From Vibrio coralliirubri (GTDB taxonomy: Bacteria > Pseudomonadota > Gammaproteobacteria > Enterobacterales > Vibrionaceae): 64,000 nucleotides of DNA. The DNA lies in assembly GCF_024347375.1 (NCBI RefSeq), contig NZ_AP025471.1, positions 496,001-560,000 of the forward strand, read 5' to 3'. Numbering within the stretch: position 1 is the first letter of the stretch; each line of letters opens with the position of its first letter. Below, piece after piece: positions 27,583 to 36,525 of this stretch. The notes below the pieces were generated by a model. It had not been told where the DNA came from. It saw only the letters and a program-made list of their open reading frames with translations, and made no database searches. The translations under genes were made by a program, and so were the position numbers.

Positions 27583-28323
27583 TTAATGATGTTCTTGGTT
27601 GCACTTCCATACACAGGGCACTTCATAAATCAGCTCTTCAATCGAGGTTGGATTTAGAACCCACTCTTCACCAATATTGAACTTGCTTACCATCTGCGTG
27701 TTGAAAAGCTGCCAATGCTTAAGTAGGGCGTCTTCGGGTGAGGTGACCATATCACCTTCATTCCAAGTGCTTTCCATAAAGGGAGTGAGGCATACTGCTC
27801 CGTGCGCATACATGATCATTTGCCACTTAATCTCATAAATGTTGATCAAGCTCTCTGGATTCGCATCGTTATACTGTTCAGCTAACATGTTGATTTCTTT
27901 TTCGACATCGCCAACATTGTCGATAAAGTAATCGACCAAGTTATCTTTTTGACGAACAGAGTCAGTGATAAGTTGCATCGGTTTTCGTGAGTGAATCATG
28001 TTGCTAAAGAGGCGCATACTAAATAAATAGATAGTAATGTTTGGTGCGACGCCTTTTGGTAACTCTTCCATAATCTTAGCAATATAAGACTGAAAATAGG
28101 CGTGTAAACAATCGCTTATCGCATGCCAGATTTTTTCTTTGCTGCCAAAGTGGTGGCGAATAAGGCTATGCGATACACCGGCTTTCTCACTGATGTTACG
28201 AAGCGAAACGCTATCATAACCCTGCTCACAGAACATATCCGCAGCAACACCCATGATCAAAAATCTAGTCTCTTCAGCGTCTTTTGCGCTTCTTCTACCT
28301 TGTTTCTTTTCGGTCATCTTCAT
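27583..28323 (-). CDS. TetR-family regulator, divergent from the RND operon
   Basis: A 246-residue regulator. Residues about 15-65 form the TetR helix-turn-helix (ILVMGVAADMFCEQGYDSV-like start, then SLRNISEKAGVSHSLIRHHFGSK). The rest is a helical ligand domain with no known drug-binding signature. It is transcribed away from the efflux operon, with 150 bp between starts, so it is the likely local repressor. Two adjacent ATGs (28323 and 28317) could serve as start; neither has a strong ribosome-binding site. Confidence 0.88.
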   Translation of the reverse strand: MKMTEKKQGRRSAKDAEETRFLIMGVAADMFCEQGYDSVSLRNISEKAGVSHSLIRHHFGSKEKIWHAISDCLHAYFQSYIAKIMEELPKGVAPNITIYLFSMRLFSNMIHSRKPMQLITDSVRQKDNLVDYFIDNVGDVEKEINMLAEQYNDANPESLINIYEIKWQMIMYAHGAVCLTPFMESTWNEGDMVTSPEDALLKHWQLFNTQMVSKFNIGEEWVLNPTSIEELIYEVPCVWKCNQEHH

Positions 28324-28376
28324 TTCACATAATTACCTGATTACCACATTCTACACTGTTTTTACTGAAATAAAAA

Positions 28377-28438
28377 ATACTGCACAACTGGAAAGTAAAG
28401 CTTGAGAATTATTTAATATTAAATATACTGCCCACCTG
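28377..28438. promoter_or_regulatory. Candidate TetR operator region of the RND operon
   Basis: Two direct copies of ATACTGC-C/A-CA-C/A-CTG (28377-28390 and 28425-28438, 12 of 14 identical, 48 bp apart). A perfect AT palindrome ATTTAATATTAAAT (28411-28424) abuts the second. All lie within 100 bp upstream of the first adaptor gene and could overlap both promoters. Confidence 0.4.
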
Positions 28439-28473
28439 TGTAATAAATCATAATAATTAAATGGAGAGGCATC

Positions 28474-29562
28474 ATGCAGTCCAATTTGTCTATCAATGCC
28501 ATATCGAGCAAGCGCATGGGAGCTGTGATTGCAGCACTGTTGCTCGCAGGCTCTCTAACTGGATGTGACAAAGTTCAGTCAGAGGAAAATGAGCAGGTAA
28601 TCAAGCCAGTCAAGCTTTTCGAAATCCCGCAACAGACTGATATCGATCTTGATAGCTTCATTGCAAAGGTTGATGCAACTGACCGTGCGGCACTTTCTTT
28701 TCAAGTGGGTGGTGATATAGAAACCTTCGATGTTCGTATGGGACAAGAAGTGAAGAAAGGTCAGGTGTTAGCTGTATTAGACGCGACGGATTACCGTATT
28801 GCCGTTGACGCAGCCCAAGCTAAATTTGATCTGGCGAACAGTCAATACAAACAAGCTTCTGAGTTATATGCGAAAAAACTGGTCAGTACCGATTACTACG
28901 ACCAAGCCGTGAACACCTTTACTGCCGCTGAAGTTGAGTTGGACCAAGCAAAAACAAACCTTGGCTACACCACCTTAGTTGCTCCATTCGATGGCGTGGT
29001 ATCGATGGTGTTTGGAAAGCAATATCAATTGATCGCAGAAAAGCAGCCTGTACTGAATATCTTGAATCACAGTGAAATGGATGTGACGTTTTCAATTCCA
29101 GTATCAAAGCTTGAAGACCGTTCTATTCAAGACCTAACGAGCTCAAACATGTGGGTTGTGATGGACAGCCACCGCGGCATTCGTATCCCGACTCGCTTTA
29201 AAGAAATCTCAACGCAACCAGATGAAGACACCAACAGCTACCAAGCGGTTGTGTCTATCGAAAAGCCAGAAGGCATCAATCTACTTTCTGGTATGACAGC
29301 GCAAGTTGAAGTCCAGAAAAGTAAATCTGACTACGGCATTGGTATTGTGGATTCAGCTTGGTTAAACAAAGACGCAGGCCATGGTGAACTATGGCGTTAT
29401 AACCCTGACTCTCAACTGATTTCTAAAGTACAAGTCCTTCTAGATGAGCAAGGCAAGGTTATCGACGGATTGTCGTCTGGCGACCTTATCGTTGAAGCGG
29501 GTGTGGATGTGTTATCAGACGGACAACAAGTAAAAGCTTGGCTTCGTGAGGGCGGTATTTAA
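28474..29562 (+). CDS. RND efflux periplasmic adaptor 1 (lipoprotein)
   Basis: A 362-residue membrane fusion protein. An N-terminal lipobox (LTGC, about residue 29-32) indicates a lipid anchor in the inner membrane. It contains the split lipoyl/barrel-sandwich halves (DVRMGQEVKKGQVLAVLDATDY and TLVAPFDGVVS) around a coiled hairpin. First gene of a three-gene operon; its last base is shared with the start codon of the second adaptor. Confidence 0.9.
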   Translation: MQSNLSINAISSKRMGAVIAALLLAGSLTGCDKVQSEENEQVIKPVKLFEIPQQTDIDLDSFIAKVDATDRAALSFQVGGDIETFDVRMGQEVKKGQVLAVLDATDYRIAVDAAQAKFDLANSQYKQASELYAKKLVSTDYYDQAVNTFTAAEVELDQAKTNLGYTTLVAPFDGVVSMVFGKQYQLIAEKQPVLNILNHSEMDVTFSIPVSKLEDRSIQDLTSSNMWVVMDSHRGIRIPTRFKEISTQPDEDTNSYQAVVSIEKPEGINLLSGMTAQVEVQKSKSDYGIGIVDSAWLNKDAGHGELWRYNPDSQLISKVQVLLDEQGKVIDGLSSGDLIVEAGVDVLSDGQQVKAWLREGGI

Positions 29563-30617
29563 TGAACCTTTCAAAATTATCAGTTGTTGTCGCGTCGGCT
29601 CTGTTACTTCAAGCCTGTAACAATGAAGTTGTACACCGTGAACAACCGCCTTTGTTGGTTTCTACCTTTGAAGTTGGCGCACCGCTGACTAATCAGTTCA
29701 GAAGTTTTAATGGACAGGTGATGCCCGCCGAATTGACTCCCTTGGCATTTAAGCTAGCAGGCGAGATTCAACAAGTACTAGTCGAAGCGGGCGATAACGT
29801 CGAAAAAGGGCAGTTATTAGCCACCTTAGATAATGCAACGTACGTCCAAGATCTGACTGATGCTCAATCTCAATTCAAACTGGCGAGCAAACAGTTGGCC
29901 CGTGGTACTGAGATGTTTGGCAGCGAAATGTTATCGCAATCAGAACACGACCAACTGACGGCTAACTACAAGCTCGCATCGGCGAATTTGGCGGCGGCAA
30001 AACGCAAGCTAAGTTACACAGAGCTTCTTGCGCCATTCTCCGGAACAGTCTCAACTGTCGATAAGCAACGATTCGAAAATACGACGCCTGGAGAAACACT
30101 ACTGAGTGTGTACCAGAACGACAAAGTGTATGTGCGAATTCAAGTATCAGATTCGATCTTGGCATCAATTAGCCCAGACATGCGTTCAAATAGCTATCGT
30201 CCTGAGGCGAACTTTGGCGGTCACACAGGCCAATATCCACTGACGTATCTTGAACACACCAGTGAACTGCACCCACAATCCCGTACCTACGAATTTTGGA
30301 TGCAGATGCAGCAGCCTGAAAGTGAAATTCTGCCGGGCACGAGCGTTACGGTCAATGTAGATATGGCGAAAGCGGGCTTGAGCGATGTTCAAGGCTACCA
30401 GTTACCAATGACAACACTAGAAGCTGGCTCTGAAGCGAATCAATTCTATGTGTGGAAAATGGAAGACGGACAAGCATTCAAAAGCGAAGTAGAAGTCGAC
30501 AAGATCAGTGGCCAAGGCGCATTAATCGCTCATGGCGTTGAGCAAGGTGATCGACTCGTAAACTCGAATCTAAGAAAACTCCGTGACGGAATCCAATTGT
30601 CAGGAAAAGCAGAATGA
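29562..30617 (+). CDS. RND efflux periplasmic adaptor 2 (lipoprotein)
   Basis: A 351-residue adaptor with a lipobox (LLQAC, Cys19) and the usual VEAGDNVEKGQLLATLDN and LLAPFSGTVS lipoyl halves. It starts on the last base of the first adaptor's stop codon and overlaps the pump gene by four bases (ATGA), which indicates translational coupling. Two different adaptors for one pump is a less common arrangement; VexIJK of V. cholerae is, as I recall, organised this way. Confidence 0.9.
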   Translation: MNLSKLSVVVASALLLQACNNEVVHREQPPLLVSTFEVGAPLTNQFRSFNGQVMPAELTPLAFKLAGEIQQVLVEAGDNVEKGQLLATLDNATYVQDLTDAQSQFKLASKQLARGTEMFGSEMLSQSEHDQLTANYKLASANLAAAKRKLSYTELLAPFSGTVSTVDKQRFENTTPGETLLSVYQNDKVYVRIQVSDSILASISPDMRSNSYRPEANFGGHTGQYPLTYLEHTSELHPQSRTYEFWMQMQQPESEILPGTSVTVNVDMAKAGLSDVQGYQLPMTTLEAGSEANQFYVWKMEDGQAFKSEVEVDKISGQGALIAHGVEQGDRLVNSNLRKLRDGIQLSGKAE

Positions 30618-33600
30618 ACATCGCAGAATATTCAATAAAAAACAAAGTAATCAGCTGGCTGTTTCTAGTCATTTTAGCCATTGGCGGTGTGTCGTCTTTT
30701 GGCAACCTATCCCGTTTAGAAGACCCAGCTTTTACCATTAAAGATGCAATGATTATTTCAACTTACCCTGGCGCAACGTCAATGGAAGTTGAAGAGGAGT
30801 TGACGTATCCACTTGAAAAGGAGATACGACAGCTGCCTTATATCGACAAGATTACCTCAACCTCGTCGAATGGCATGTCTCAAATTATGGTGAGCATGAA
30901 GATGGACTATGGCCCGGATGAGCTACCTCAAATCTGGGATGAAATGCGTCGTAAGATCAACGACCTACAGCCAACGCTGCCTAGTGGTGTTAACTCTGTC
31001 CAGATCATCGATGATTTTGGTGATGTGTTTGGTGTGATGATTATGCTTACTGGGGATGGCTACGATTACGTCGAGCTCAAACAGTATGCTGATTATCTCA
31101 CACGTGAAATCGAACTGGTTGAAGGCGTAGGCAAGGTAAGTATCGCAGGCGACCAACAAGAGCAATTGTTCGTTGAGATGTCACTTGAGCGTTTAGCTGC
31201 GTTAAACCTAGACATGTCGACAGTGACATCATTGTTAGCACAACAAAACAGTGTGGTATCAGCAGGCGAGGTAATGCTCAATGGCCAAAGCCTAACCATC
31301 AAACCTAACGGCACGCTGAGCACGGTTGAAGAGTTAGAAAACTTAATCATTCATGGCCGAGATACGGGTAACCTAATTCGCTTAAAAGATGTCGCTGAGG
31401 TCACTCGCGGAATCCAAGAAAAGCCAGGTAACGTATTAACTTACAATGGCAAACCAGCAATCAACCTTGGCATTGCGTTCTCATCGGGCGTAAACGTGGT
31501 GGAAATCGGTAATGCGCTTGATGCAGAACTTGATCGCTTAGAAAGCATTAAGCCAGCTGGTGTTGAGTTGAATTACTTTTACAACCAAGCACAAGAAGTG
31601 GACAAGTCCGTTGCTGATTTCTTGATCAGCCTAGTGGAAGCGGTGGCAATTGTTATCATCGTACTTCTGTTCGCGATGGGCTTACGCAGTGGTTTGATCA
31701 TCGGTTTAGTATTGCTACTGACGGTGTTCGGTACGTTCATCTTGATGGACTACAACGATGTTGAACTGCACCGTATCTCGCTTGGTGCTTTGATCATTGC
31801 GCTAGGTATGCTGGTGGATAACGCGATTGTTGTCGTTGAAGGTATTTTGGTTGGCTTGAAGAAAGGCAAAACCAAGCTTCAAGCTGCGAAAGACATCGTG
31901 AAGCAAACACAATGGCCACTGTTAGGTGCGACCATTATCGCTATCACAGCGTTTGCACCGATTGGTTTGTCGAAAGATGCGACAGGTGAATTCATGGGTT
32001 CGCTGTTCTGGGTACTGTGTTTCTCACTGTTTTTGAGTTGGGTAACAGCACTAACACTAACGCCATTCCTTGCCGAGATGTTGCTTAAAGAAGAAGACAA
32101 GGTTGATGAGAACGAAGACCCATACAAAGGCATCCTGTTTGTAGTATTCGGTGCGTGTCTGAAAGTAGCACTTCGATTTAGATGGCTTACTGTAGTTAGT
32201 ATGGTCGCGCTATTAGCAGTTTCTGTCGTCGGTTTTGGTATGGTGAAGCAGCAGTTCTTTCCACCGTCAAATACGCCAATGTTTTACGTAGACATGTGGA
32301 TGCCAGAAGGCACCGATGTTCGTGAAACGATCAAGCAGACAGAAAAAGTTGAAAGCTACATTCGCCAGCAAGACGATGTAGAGTTCGTGACAACAACGGT
32401 TGGACAGGGCATGCAACGTTTTGCGCTGACATACCAACCCGAGAAAAGTTACGAAGCGTACAGTCAACTGCAGGTACGAACGACTGACCGAGACACCATG
32501 TTTAAAGTCCTAGAAGGGCTAGACAAGGACTTGGCCAATAAATTTGAACAACCTACGTTCCAATTTAAACTGATTGAGTTTGGCCCGTCGCCAGCTTCAA
32601 AAATCGAAGCTCGTATTAGCGGTGCAGACCCGCAGATTCTTCGCAGCATTGCGGTTGAGGTAGAAGATATCCTGTTGGCGGACCCTGGCTCTCGAAATGT
32701 ACGTCACGACTGGCGTGAACGCACCAAAGAGCTCGTGCCACTGTTTAACGAATCAAAAGCACGTCGCCTTGGCATTTCAAAGACAGATCTGTCTGAGACA
32801 CTACAGATGGCGTTTGGTGGTTACAACATCGGCTTACTGCGCGATGGTACGCACATGTTACCTATCGTGGCACGCCTGCCTGAAGAAGAGCGTTTTGACT
32901 TTGAATCACTAAACAATGTGAAGATCTGGAGCCCATCACTGCAAACCTACATTCCTGTAGAACAAGTGATCGATGGGGTTGAGCTTCAATGGTCTGAGCC
33001 ACTGATTCAACGTCGTGACAGAAAGCGTACGTTAACGGTTCTGGCTGATCACGATGTATTGGGTGATGAAACACCAGCTAGCTTGTTTGCTCGCGTAAAA
33101 CCAAAGGTTGAAGCACTCGATTTACCAGCAGGTTACAACATTAGTTGGGGCGGTGAATACGAGAGTTCTAAAGATGCACAAGAATCTCTATTTGGTTCAC
33201 TGCCAATGGGTTACTTGCTGATGTTTATCATCACTATGCTTCTGTTTAACTCGGTACGTAAGCCACTTGTAATTTGGTTTACGGTGCCACTCTCTATCAT
33301 CGGTGTTTCGATTGGTCTGTTAGGTACTAATATGCCATTCAGCTTCACAGCGTTCTTAGGACTATTGAGTCTAAGTGGCATGATTTTGAAGAACGGTATC
33401 GTACTGCTTGACCAGATCAACAGTGAGCTACAAACAGGTAAAGACGCATATTTAGCGGTTGTCGACAGCGCGATCAGTCGTGTGCGACCGGTATCTATGG
33501 CAGCACTAACAACTATCTTGGGCATGATTCCCTTGGTATTCGATGCATTTTTCGGCTCGATGGCGATTACCATCATGGCAGGCTTAGGCTTTGCTACCGT

Positions 33601-33673
33601 ACTAACGCTAATAGTAGTACCAGTGATGTTCGCTATTCTATATAGAATCAAACCGTCCACTGCGGGTTATTAG
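30614..33673 (+). CDS. RND-family efflux pump, inner-membrane component
   Basis: A 1019-residue proton-driven exporter with about 12 helices and two large periplasmic loops. TM4 reads GALIIALGMLVDNAIVVVEG; it keeps one acidic residue where AcrB has two (D-D becomes D-N), a pattern seen in some RND branches. Motifs such as YPGATSMEVEEELTYPLE and SLSGMILKNGIVLLDQ are typical. No outer-membrane channel gene is present, so TolC is the likely partner. Substrates are unknown. Regulation probably comes from the divergent TetR gene. Confidence 0.93.
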   Translation: MNIAEYSIKNKVISWLFLVILAIGGVSSFGNLSRLEDPAFTIKDAMIISTYPGATSMEVEEELTYPLEKEIRQLPYIDKITSTSSNGMSQIMVSMKMDYGPDELPQIWDEMRRKINDLQPTLPSGVNSVQIIDDFGDVFGVMIMLTGDGYDYVELKQYADYLTREIELVEGVGKVSIAGDQQEQLFVEMSLERLAALNLDMSTVTSLLAQQNSVVSAGEVMLNGQSLTIKPNGTLSTVEELENLIIHGRDTGNLIRLKDVAEVTRGIQEKPGNVLTYNGKPAINLGIAFSSGVNVVEIGNALDAELDRLESIKPAGVELNYFYNQAQEVDKSVADFLISLVEAVAIVIIVLLFAMGLRSGLIIGLVLLLTVFGTFILMDYNDVELHRISLGALIIALGMLVDNAIVVVEGILVGLKKGKTKLQAAKDIVKQTQWPLLGATIIAITAFAPIGLSKDATGEFMGSLFWVLCFSLFLSWVTALTLTPFLAEMLLKEEDKVDENEDPYKGILFVVFGACLKVALRFRWLTVVSMVALLAVSVVGFGMVKQQFFPPSNTPMFYVDMWMPEGTDVRETIKQTEKVESYIRQQDDVEFVTTTVGQGMQRFALTYQPEKSYEAYSQLQVRTTDRDTMFKVLEGLDKDLANKFEQPTFQFKLIEFGPSPASKIEARISGADPQILRSIAVEVEDILLADPGSRNVRHDWRERTKELVPLFNESKARRLGISKTDLSETLQMAFGGYNIGLLRDGTHMLPIVARLPEEERFDFESLNNVKIWSPSLQTYIPVEQVIDGVELQWSEPLIQRRDRKRTLTVLADHDVLGDETPASLFARVKPKVEALDLPAGYNISWGGEYESSKDAQESLFGSLPMGYLLMFIITMLLFNSVRKPLVIWFTVPLSIIGVSIGLLGTNMPFSFTAFLGLLSLSGMILKNGIVLLDQINSELQTGKDAYLAVVDSAISRVRPVSMAALTTILGMIPLVFDAFFGSMAITIMAGLGFATVLTLIVVPVMFAILYRIKPSTAGY

Positions 33674-33703
33674 GGATTGATATAAAACAGATTCTTTTAA
33701 GCC

Positions 33704-33732
33704 AGCCCAGTCAAATTCGACTGGGCTTTTTT
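33704..33732 (+). terminator. RND operon terminator
   Basis: Nine-base-pair stem AGCCCAGTC/GACTGGGCT, loop AAATTC, then six T. Confidence 0.9.
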
Positions 33733-33740
33733 ATACGTAT

Positions 33741-33765
33741 TGTCCCTTCCTGAAATGTGTAAACA
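33741..33765. repeat. Dispersed 25-bp element, copy A
   Basis: TGTCCCTTCCTGAAATGTGT plus five more bases. It matches copy B at 54432-54456 at 22 of 25 positions. Both copies lie just past a terminator, between convergent genes. It could be the remnant end of a mobile element or a small dispersed repeat. Confidence 0.5.
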
Positions 33766-33802
33766 AGTGAAAGTGGCAAGAGGGTACGAATAGATAAGCA
33801 TT

Positions 33803-33835
33803 AAAAAAGCCGCTACCCAATGGGCAAGCGGCTTT
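33803..33835 (-). terminator. EAL gene terminator
   Basis: Stem AAAGCCGCT/AGCGGCTTT around an inner CCC-GGG pairing, with six T on the minus strand (plus-strand A at 33803-33808), 21 bp beyond the stop. Confidence 0.85.
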
Positions 33836-33855
33836 AAGTAAGTTGAGGGGAGGCT

Positions 33856-34647
33856 TTAGATTGCTAAGCGTATGTCCAACTCAATCGGCTTTGGCATGGC
33901 CAAGTGGTAGCCTTGATACATATTGAAGCCTAAGCTCTGCATCGCTTCGAGTTGTTGTTGGGTTTCTATGCCTTCAATCACAGTCTTTGCGCCAATTTGG
34001 TTTGCAAGATCAAGTACTAACTCCATTTCTCGAGTGTCGCCTTGTTCAAAGTCCAACATAACCGAGCGGTCTATCTTGATGATATGAGGGTTAATGTGAC
34101 GAACGCGCTGTTCGGTTGATGCTTGTGTGCCAAAATCATCGACCGCTATTTGAAAGCCATTCTCCGCAAGCGAAAGGGCGGCATCTTTCAAACGCTCTTC
34201 ACTTTCTGCATTCAACTCTACCAACTCCATCACTATCTGTTCGCATGAAAGGTTAAGCTCGAGAAGGCGTTTAGCTAACAAGCTATCGCTGACCTTTTCT
34301 GCAGCAAACAACTCCCCAACGTTTGGAAGAACGTTCAAAAATAGGTGTAAATGACGGATTGTCGATTGTGCGAAGTTACGGATATGAATCGCTCGACTCA
34401 GCCTCTCGACATTGATTTTGTCTGTGCTTGAGGTTTCGTCGGAATGGAAGAAGTGATCAGGACGAACAATATCACCTTTGTTATTTGAAATGCGCACCAA
34501 AGCCTCAACACCTATTTGAGTCATAGAAGAGTCGAATATAGGTTGGTAGACGCTTCTAAGCGTCAGGTCTTGGTATTTCGCAATAAACTGCATATCAGCA
34601 TCTACGGATATACAGCTAATAAATTCACTTCTGTCTGATAAAATCAT
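33856..34647 (-). CDS. EAL-domain cyclic-di-GMP phosphodiesterase
   Basis: A stand-alone EAL protein of about 263 residues with no sensor or membrane part. Catalytic residues are visible: EALVR, the Asn in LFLNVLPN, the Glu in VMELVE, the two Asp of AVDDFGT, Lys in IKIDR, Glu in VIEGIET and Gln in YQGYHLA. It should therefore hydrolyse cyclic-di-GMP. Loop 6 reads DDFGTQ rather than the usual DDFGTG. The start is uncertain: ATG at 34647, an upstream TTG at 34674, or a later ATG near 34593; none has a good ribosome-binding site. Confidence 0.87.
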   Translation of the reverse strand: MILSDRSEFISCISVDADMQFIAKYQDLTLRSVYQPIFDSSMTQIGVEALVRISNNKGDIVRPDHFFHSDETSSTDKINVERLSRAIHIRNFAQSTIRHLHLFLNVLPNVGELFAAEKVSDSLLAKRLLELNLSCEQIVMELVELNAESEERLKDAALSLAENGFQIAVDDFGTQASTEQRVRHINPHIIKIDRSVMLDFEQGDTREMELVLDLANQIGAKTVIEGIETQQQLEAMQSLGFNMYQGYHLAMPKPIELDIRLAI

Positions 34648-34674
34648 AGTCGCTAGTAAAGAGGGCTTATTCAA

Positions 34675-35169
34675 TGGCGGACGTACATGTCGCGGCTGTC
34701 ACAATATTGACAGGTGTAAGTAAATTGTCAATTAATAAAAACTCATTTGTAGAGCCAATATTTAAATAAATATAATTAACGAAAAAACAGCATGATAATT
34801 GATATTAGTCATTAAAATTACTTATCATTCACCATTAACAATGACTATTGTGAATTTAATCTCTGAGTAATCTATCTCATATCAACACCAATCAATATAA
34901 GCTTTCAACGCCAATACACCAGGTGAAAGTAAGGATAAAGCCTCAGGTTATGGGGGAATGTCAAAGTTACATTATTAACAAACAACTCTGTTTGCATATA
35001 AATGATATCTACTTCTCAAAATATGAACGATGAGCTGATAAGTTATTATTTTATCGAAGATAAACTTTGATTGATTATTGGGTAGGGCTTGAGTTAGGTT
35101 TTATAAAATATTGGGATGGAGGTCTAACTATTTACTTTCAAGACTGATTAAAAAAGTTGACCCGTATTC
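34675..35169. other. 495-bp AT-rich intergenic region
   Basis: Lies between the EAL gene and the gene at 35170, both leftward, so part of it is the EAL promoter region. It contains a short inverted repeat (TGTCA-CAATAT-TGACA near 34700) and a GGATAAAGCCTCAGG stretch near 34934. I see no frame longer than about 30 codons with a ribosome-binding site and no recognisable RNA fold. Confidence 0.5.
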
Positions 35170-35805
35170 TTACTGCCATTGAAGTACTGCGTAAAGTTGC
35201 AGGTATTTACGAACCAGTTGTTGATTTCCTGACCGCTTTAAAGGGTGTCCAAATTTAATGAAGCAAGGGCTGATTTTAAAATTATTATTTAAGTCAGTAG
35301 CGAATTGAGAATCACTCTCTCTTAGCGTGATACCTTGTTGACTATATTCCGTGATCTCGTCTGGGAGTTCACCCATCCACCAATGCAATAATTCGCCACT
35401 GTTTTTACTTCGGCTAATCCAATGGTCGGAGACAATGATCAAAACGTCATTGGGTTGAATGGAAAATCCATACTCTTGTTGCCAATTATGGATGTCCAAC
35501 ATTAACTTTCTACGACAGGTTTTCCCGGCGCTCACCATATGATGACTGATCATCCAAACGGTACCAATTTCGGAAGATATTCGGAAGTGTCGAGGCGTTT
35601 CGCCAGAAGAAAGCATTTCAAGTGGGCTGATGTTGCTTGCATGATTAAAGCTAACGAAGGTGTGCTCCATTCTGCGAGCAAATGCCTTTCCTATATGGTG
35701 CTCACTGATCCCTTGATTGTGCACCGTAGGGTAGTGGCGTTCACAGAGCTTTAGGCAATCGTCTTGAAACTGATTAACGCTTTTAATCACTAGATCTAAT
35801 AACAA
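35170..35805 (-). CDS. Protein of unknown function (211 residues)
   Basis: A soluble protein with no signal peptide, membrane segment or motif that I recognise. Histidine and tryptophan are frequent (CERHYPTVHNQG, HNWQQEYGF, LLHWWMGELPDE). The start is a TTG at 35805, with AAGGGA five bases upstream; the next in-frame start is the GTG at 35790. No operon partner is adjacent. The long AT-rich gap downstream and unusual composition may mean a laterally acquired or fast-evolving gene. Confidence 0.6.
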   Translation of the reverse strand: MLLDLVIKSVNQFQDDCLKLCERHYPTVHNQGISEHHIGKAFARRMEHTFVSFNHASNISPLEMLSSGETPRHFRISSEIGTVWMISHHMVSAGKTCRRKLMLDIHNWQQEYGFSIQPNDVLIIVSDHWISRSKNSGELLHWWMGELPDEITEYSQQGITLRESDSQFATDLNNNFKISPCFIKFGHPLKRSGNQQLVRKYLQLYAVLQWQ

Positions 35806-36094
35806 TGAAGTCCCTTATACACGGTTACTATCTTATTGATGGGCAATAGTACGGTAATTGCGGTGCCATTACCTATCGTCAAAGTGCGAGTTCTTGATCC
35901 CTCTATCAAAATTAGCCATAACTGAGCGAATTTATGGATAGCACTGGCACTCTACTGGTCTGTAAACTAAATTATGAGGAATTATAGCTAGTTAGAAAAC
36001 TTCAACTGATTAGCAAAGTTACAGTGAGCTAACGAAATTATAGTTTAGTTAGCGAATCACGATTGATCTACCTACTCTTTATTTGGAAACATTC

Positions 36095-36340
36095 ATGACC
36101 ATTCAATTAGATTCGAAACAAAAGTCTGAGCTTACTCATACGCTCCAAAAGTACCTGCAAGATGAACTCGATGTGGAGCTTGGTCAGTTCGACACGGAGT
36201 TCTTGGTCGATTTCATCAGCAAAAAATTTGGCGCAGTGTATTACAACAAGGGGATAGAAGACGCTCAAAAAGTGATGGAACGTAAGATGTTAGACATCTC
36301 AGATGAGCTCTACGAGATCGAACAAATTGTTGAGATTTAA
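36095..36340 (+). CDS. DUF2164 family protein
   Basis: An 81-residue cytoplasmic protein with the DUF2164 pattern: IQLDSKQKSELTHTLQKYL, then DELDVELGQFDTEFLVDFISK and YYNKGIEDAQ. Function is unknown across the family. The ATG at 36095 is chosen over an in-frame TTG at 36083 because homologues start just before the IxLxxxQ segment. It is followed by a 14-base palindrome and a gap of 185 bp. Confidence 0.85.
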   Translation: MTIQLDSKQKSELTHTLQKYLQDELDVELGQFDTEFLVDFISKKFGAVYYNKGIEDAQKVMERKMLDISDELYEIEQIVEI

Positions 36341-36344
36341 ACCC

Positions 36345-36358
36345 AACAAGCGCTTGTT
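36345..36358 (+). repeat. Palindrome after the DUF2164 gene
   Basis: Perfect 14-base palindrome AACAAGCGCTTGTT five bases past the stop codon. No T run follows. The flanks ACCCAAC and GTTAGAC happen to resemble integron attC core sites but are only 8 bp apart, far too close for a real attC. Confidence 0.4.
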
Positions 36359-36525
36359 AGACAAAGAAATTTATCAATAAAGCAACTTGTTCAAAAATTT
36401 CGAATAACTCGTTTAATTTGAAATGATGTAACTAATGTAAAGCTTGGTAAATAATATGTTACACAAACTTAGTGTAGGGTACGATTTTCAAAACTACACG
36501 ACTCGTTAACATTCGGAAGAGATGC

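Noticed and set aside
34910..34970. GGATAAAGCCTCAGG stretch that recalls part of a GEMM-type cyclic-di-GMP riboswitch, near an EAL gene
   Set aside because: It would be transcribed away from the EAL gene and into the opposite strand of the gene at 35170. The conserved tetraloop and tetraloop-receptor parts are not evident.
36341..36362. ACCCAAC and GTTAGAC around a palindrome, resembling integron attC core sites
   Set aside because: The cores are 8 bp apart whereas attC sites are about 57-141 bp with extra L boxes. No integrase or cassette-like genes are nearby.
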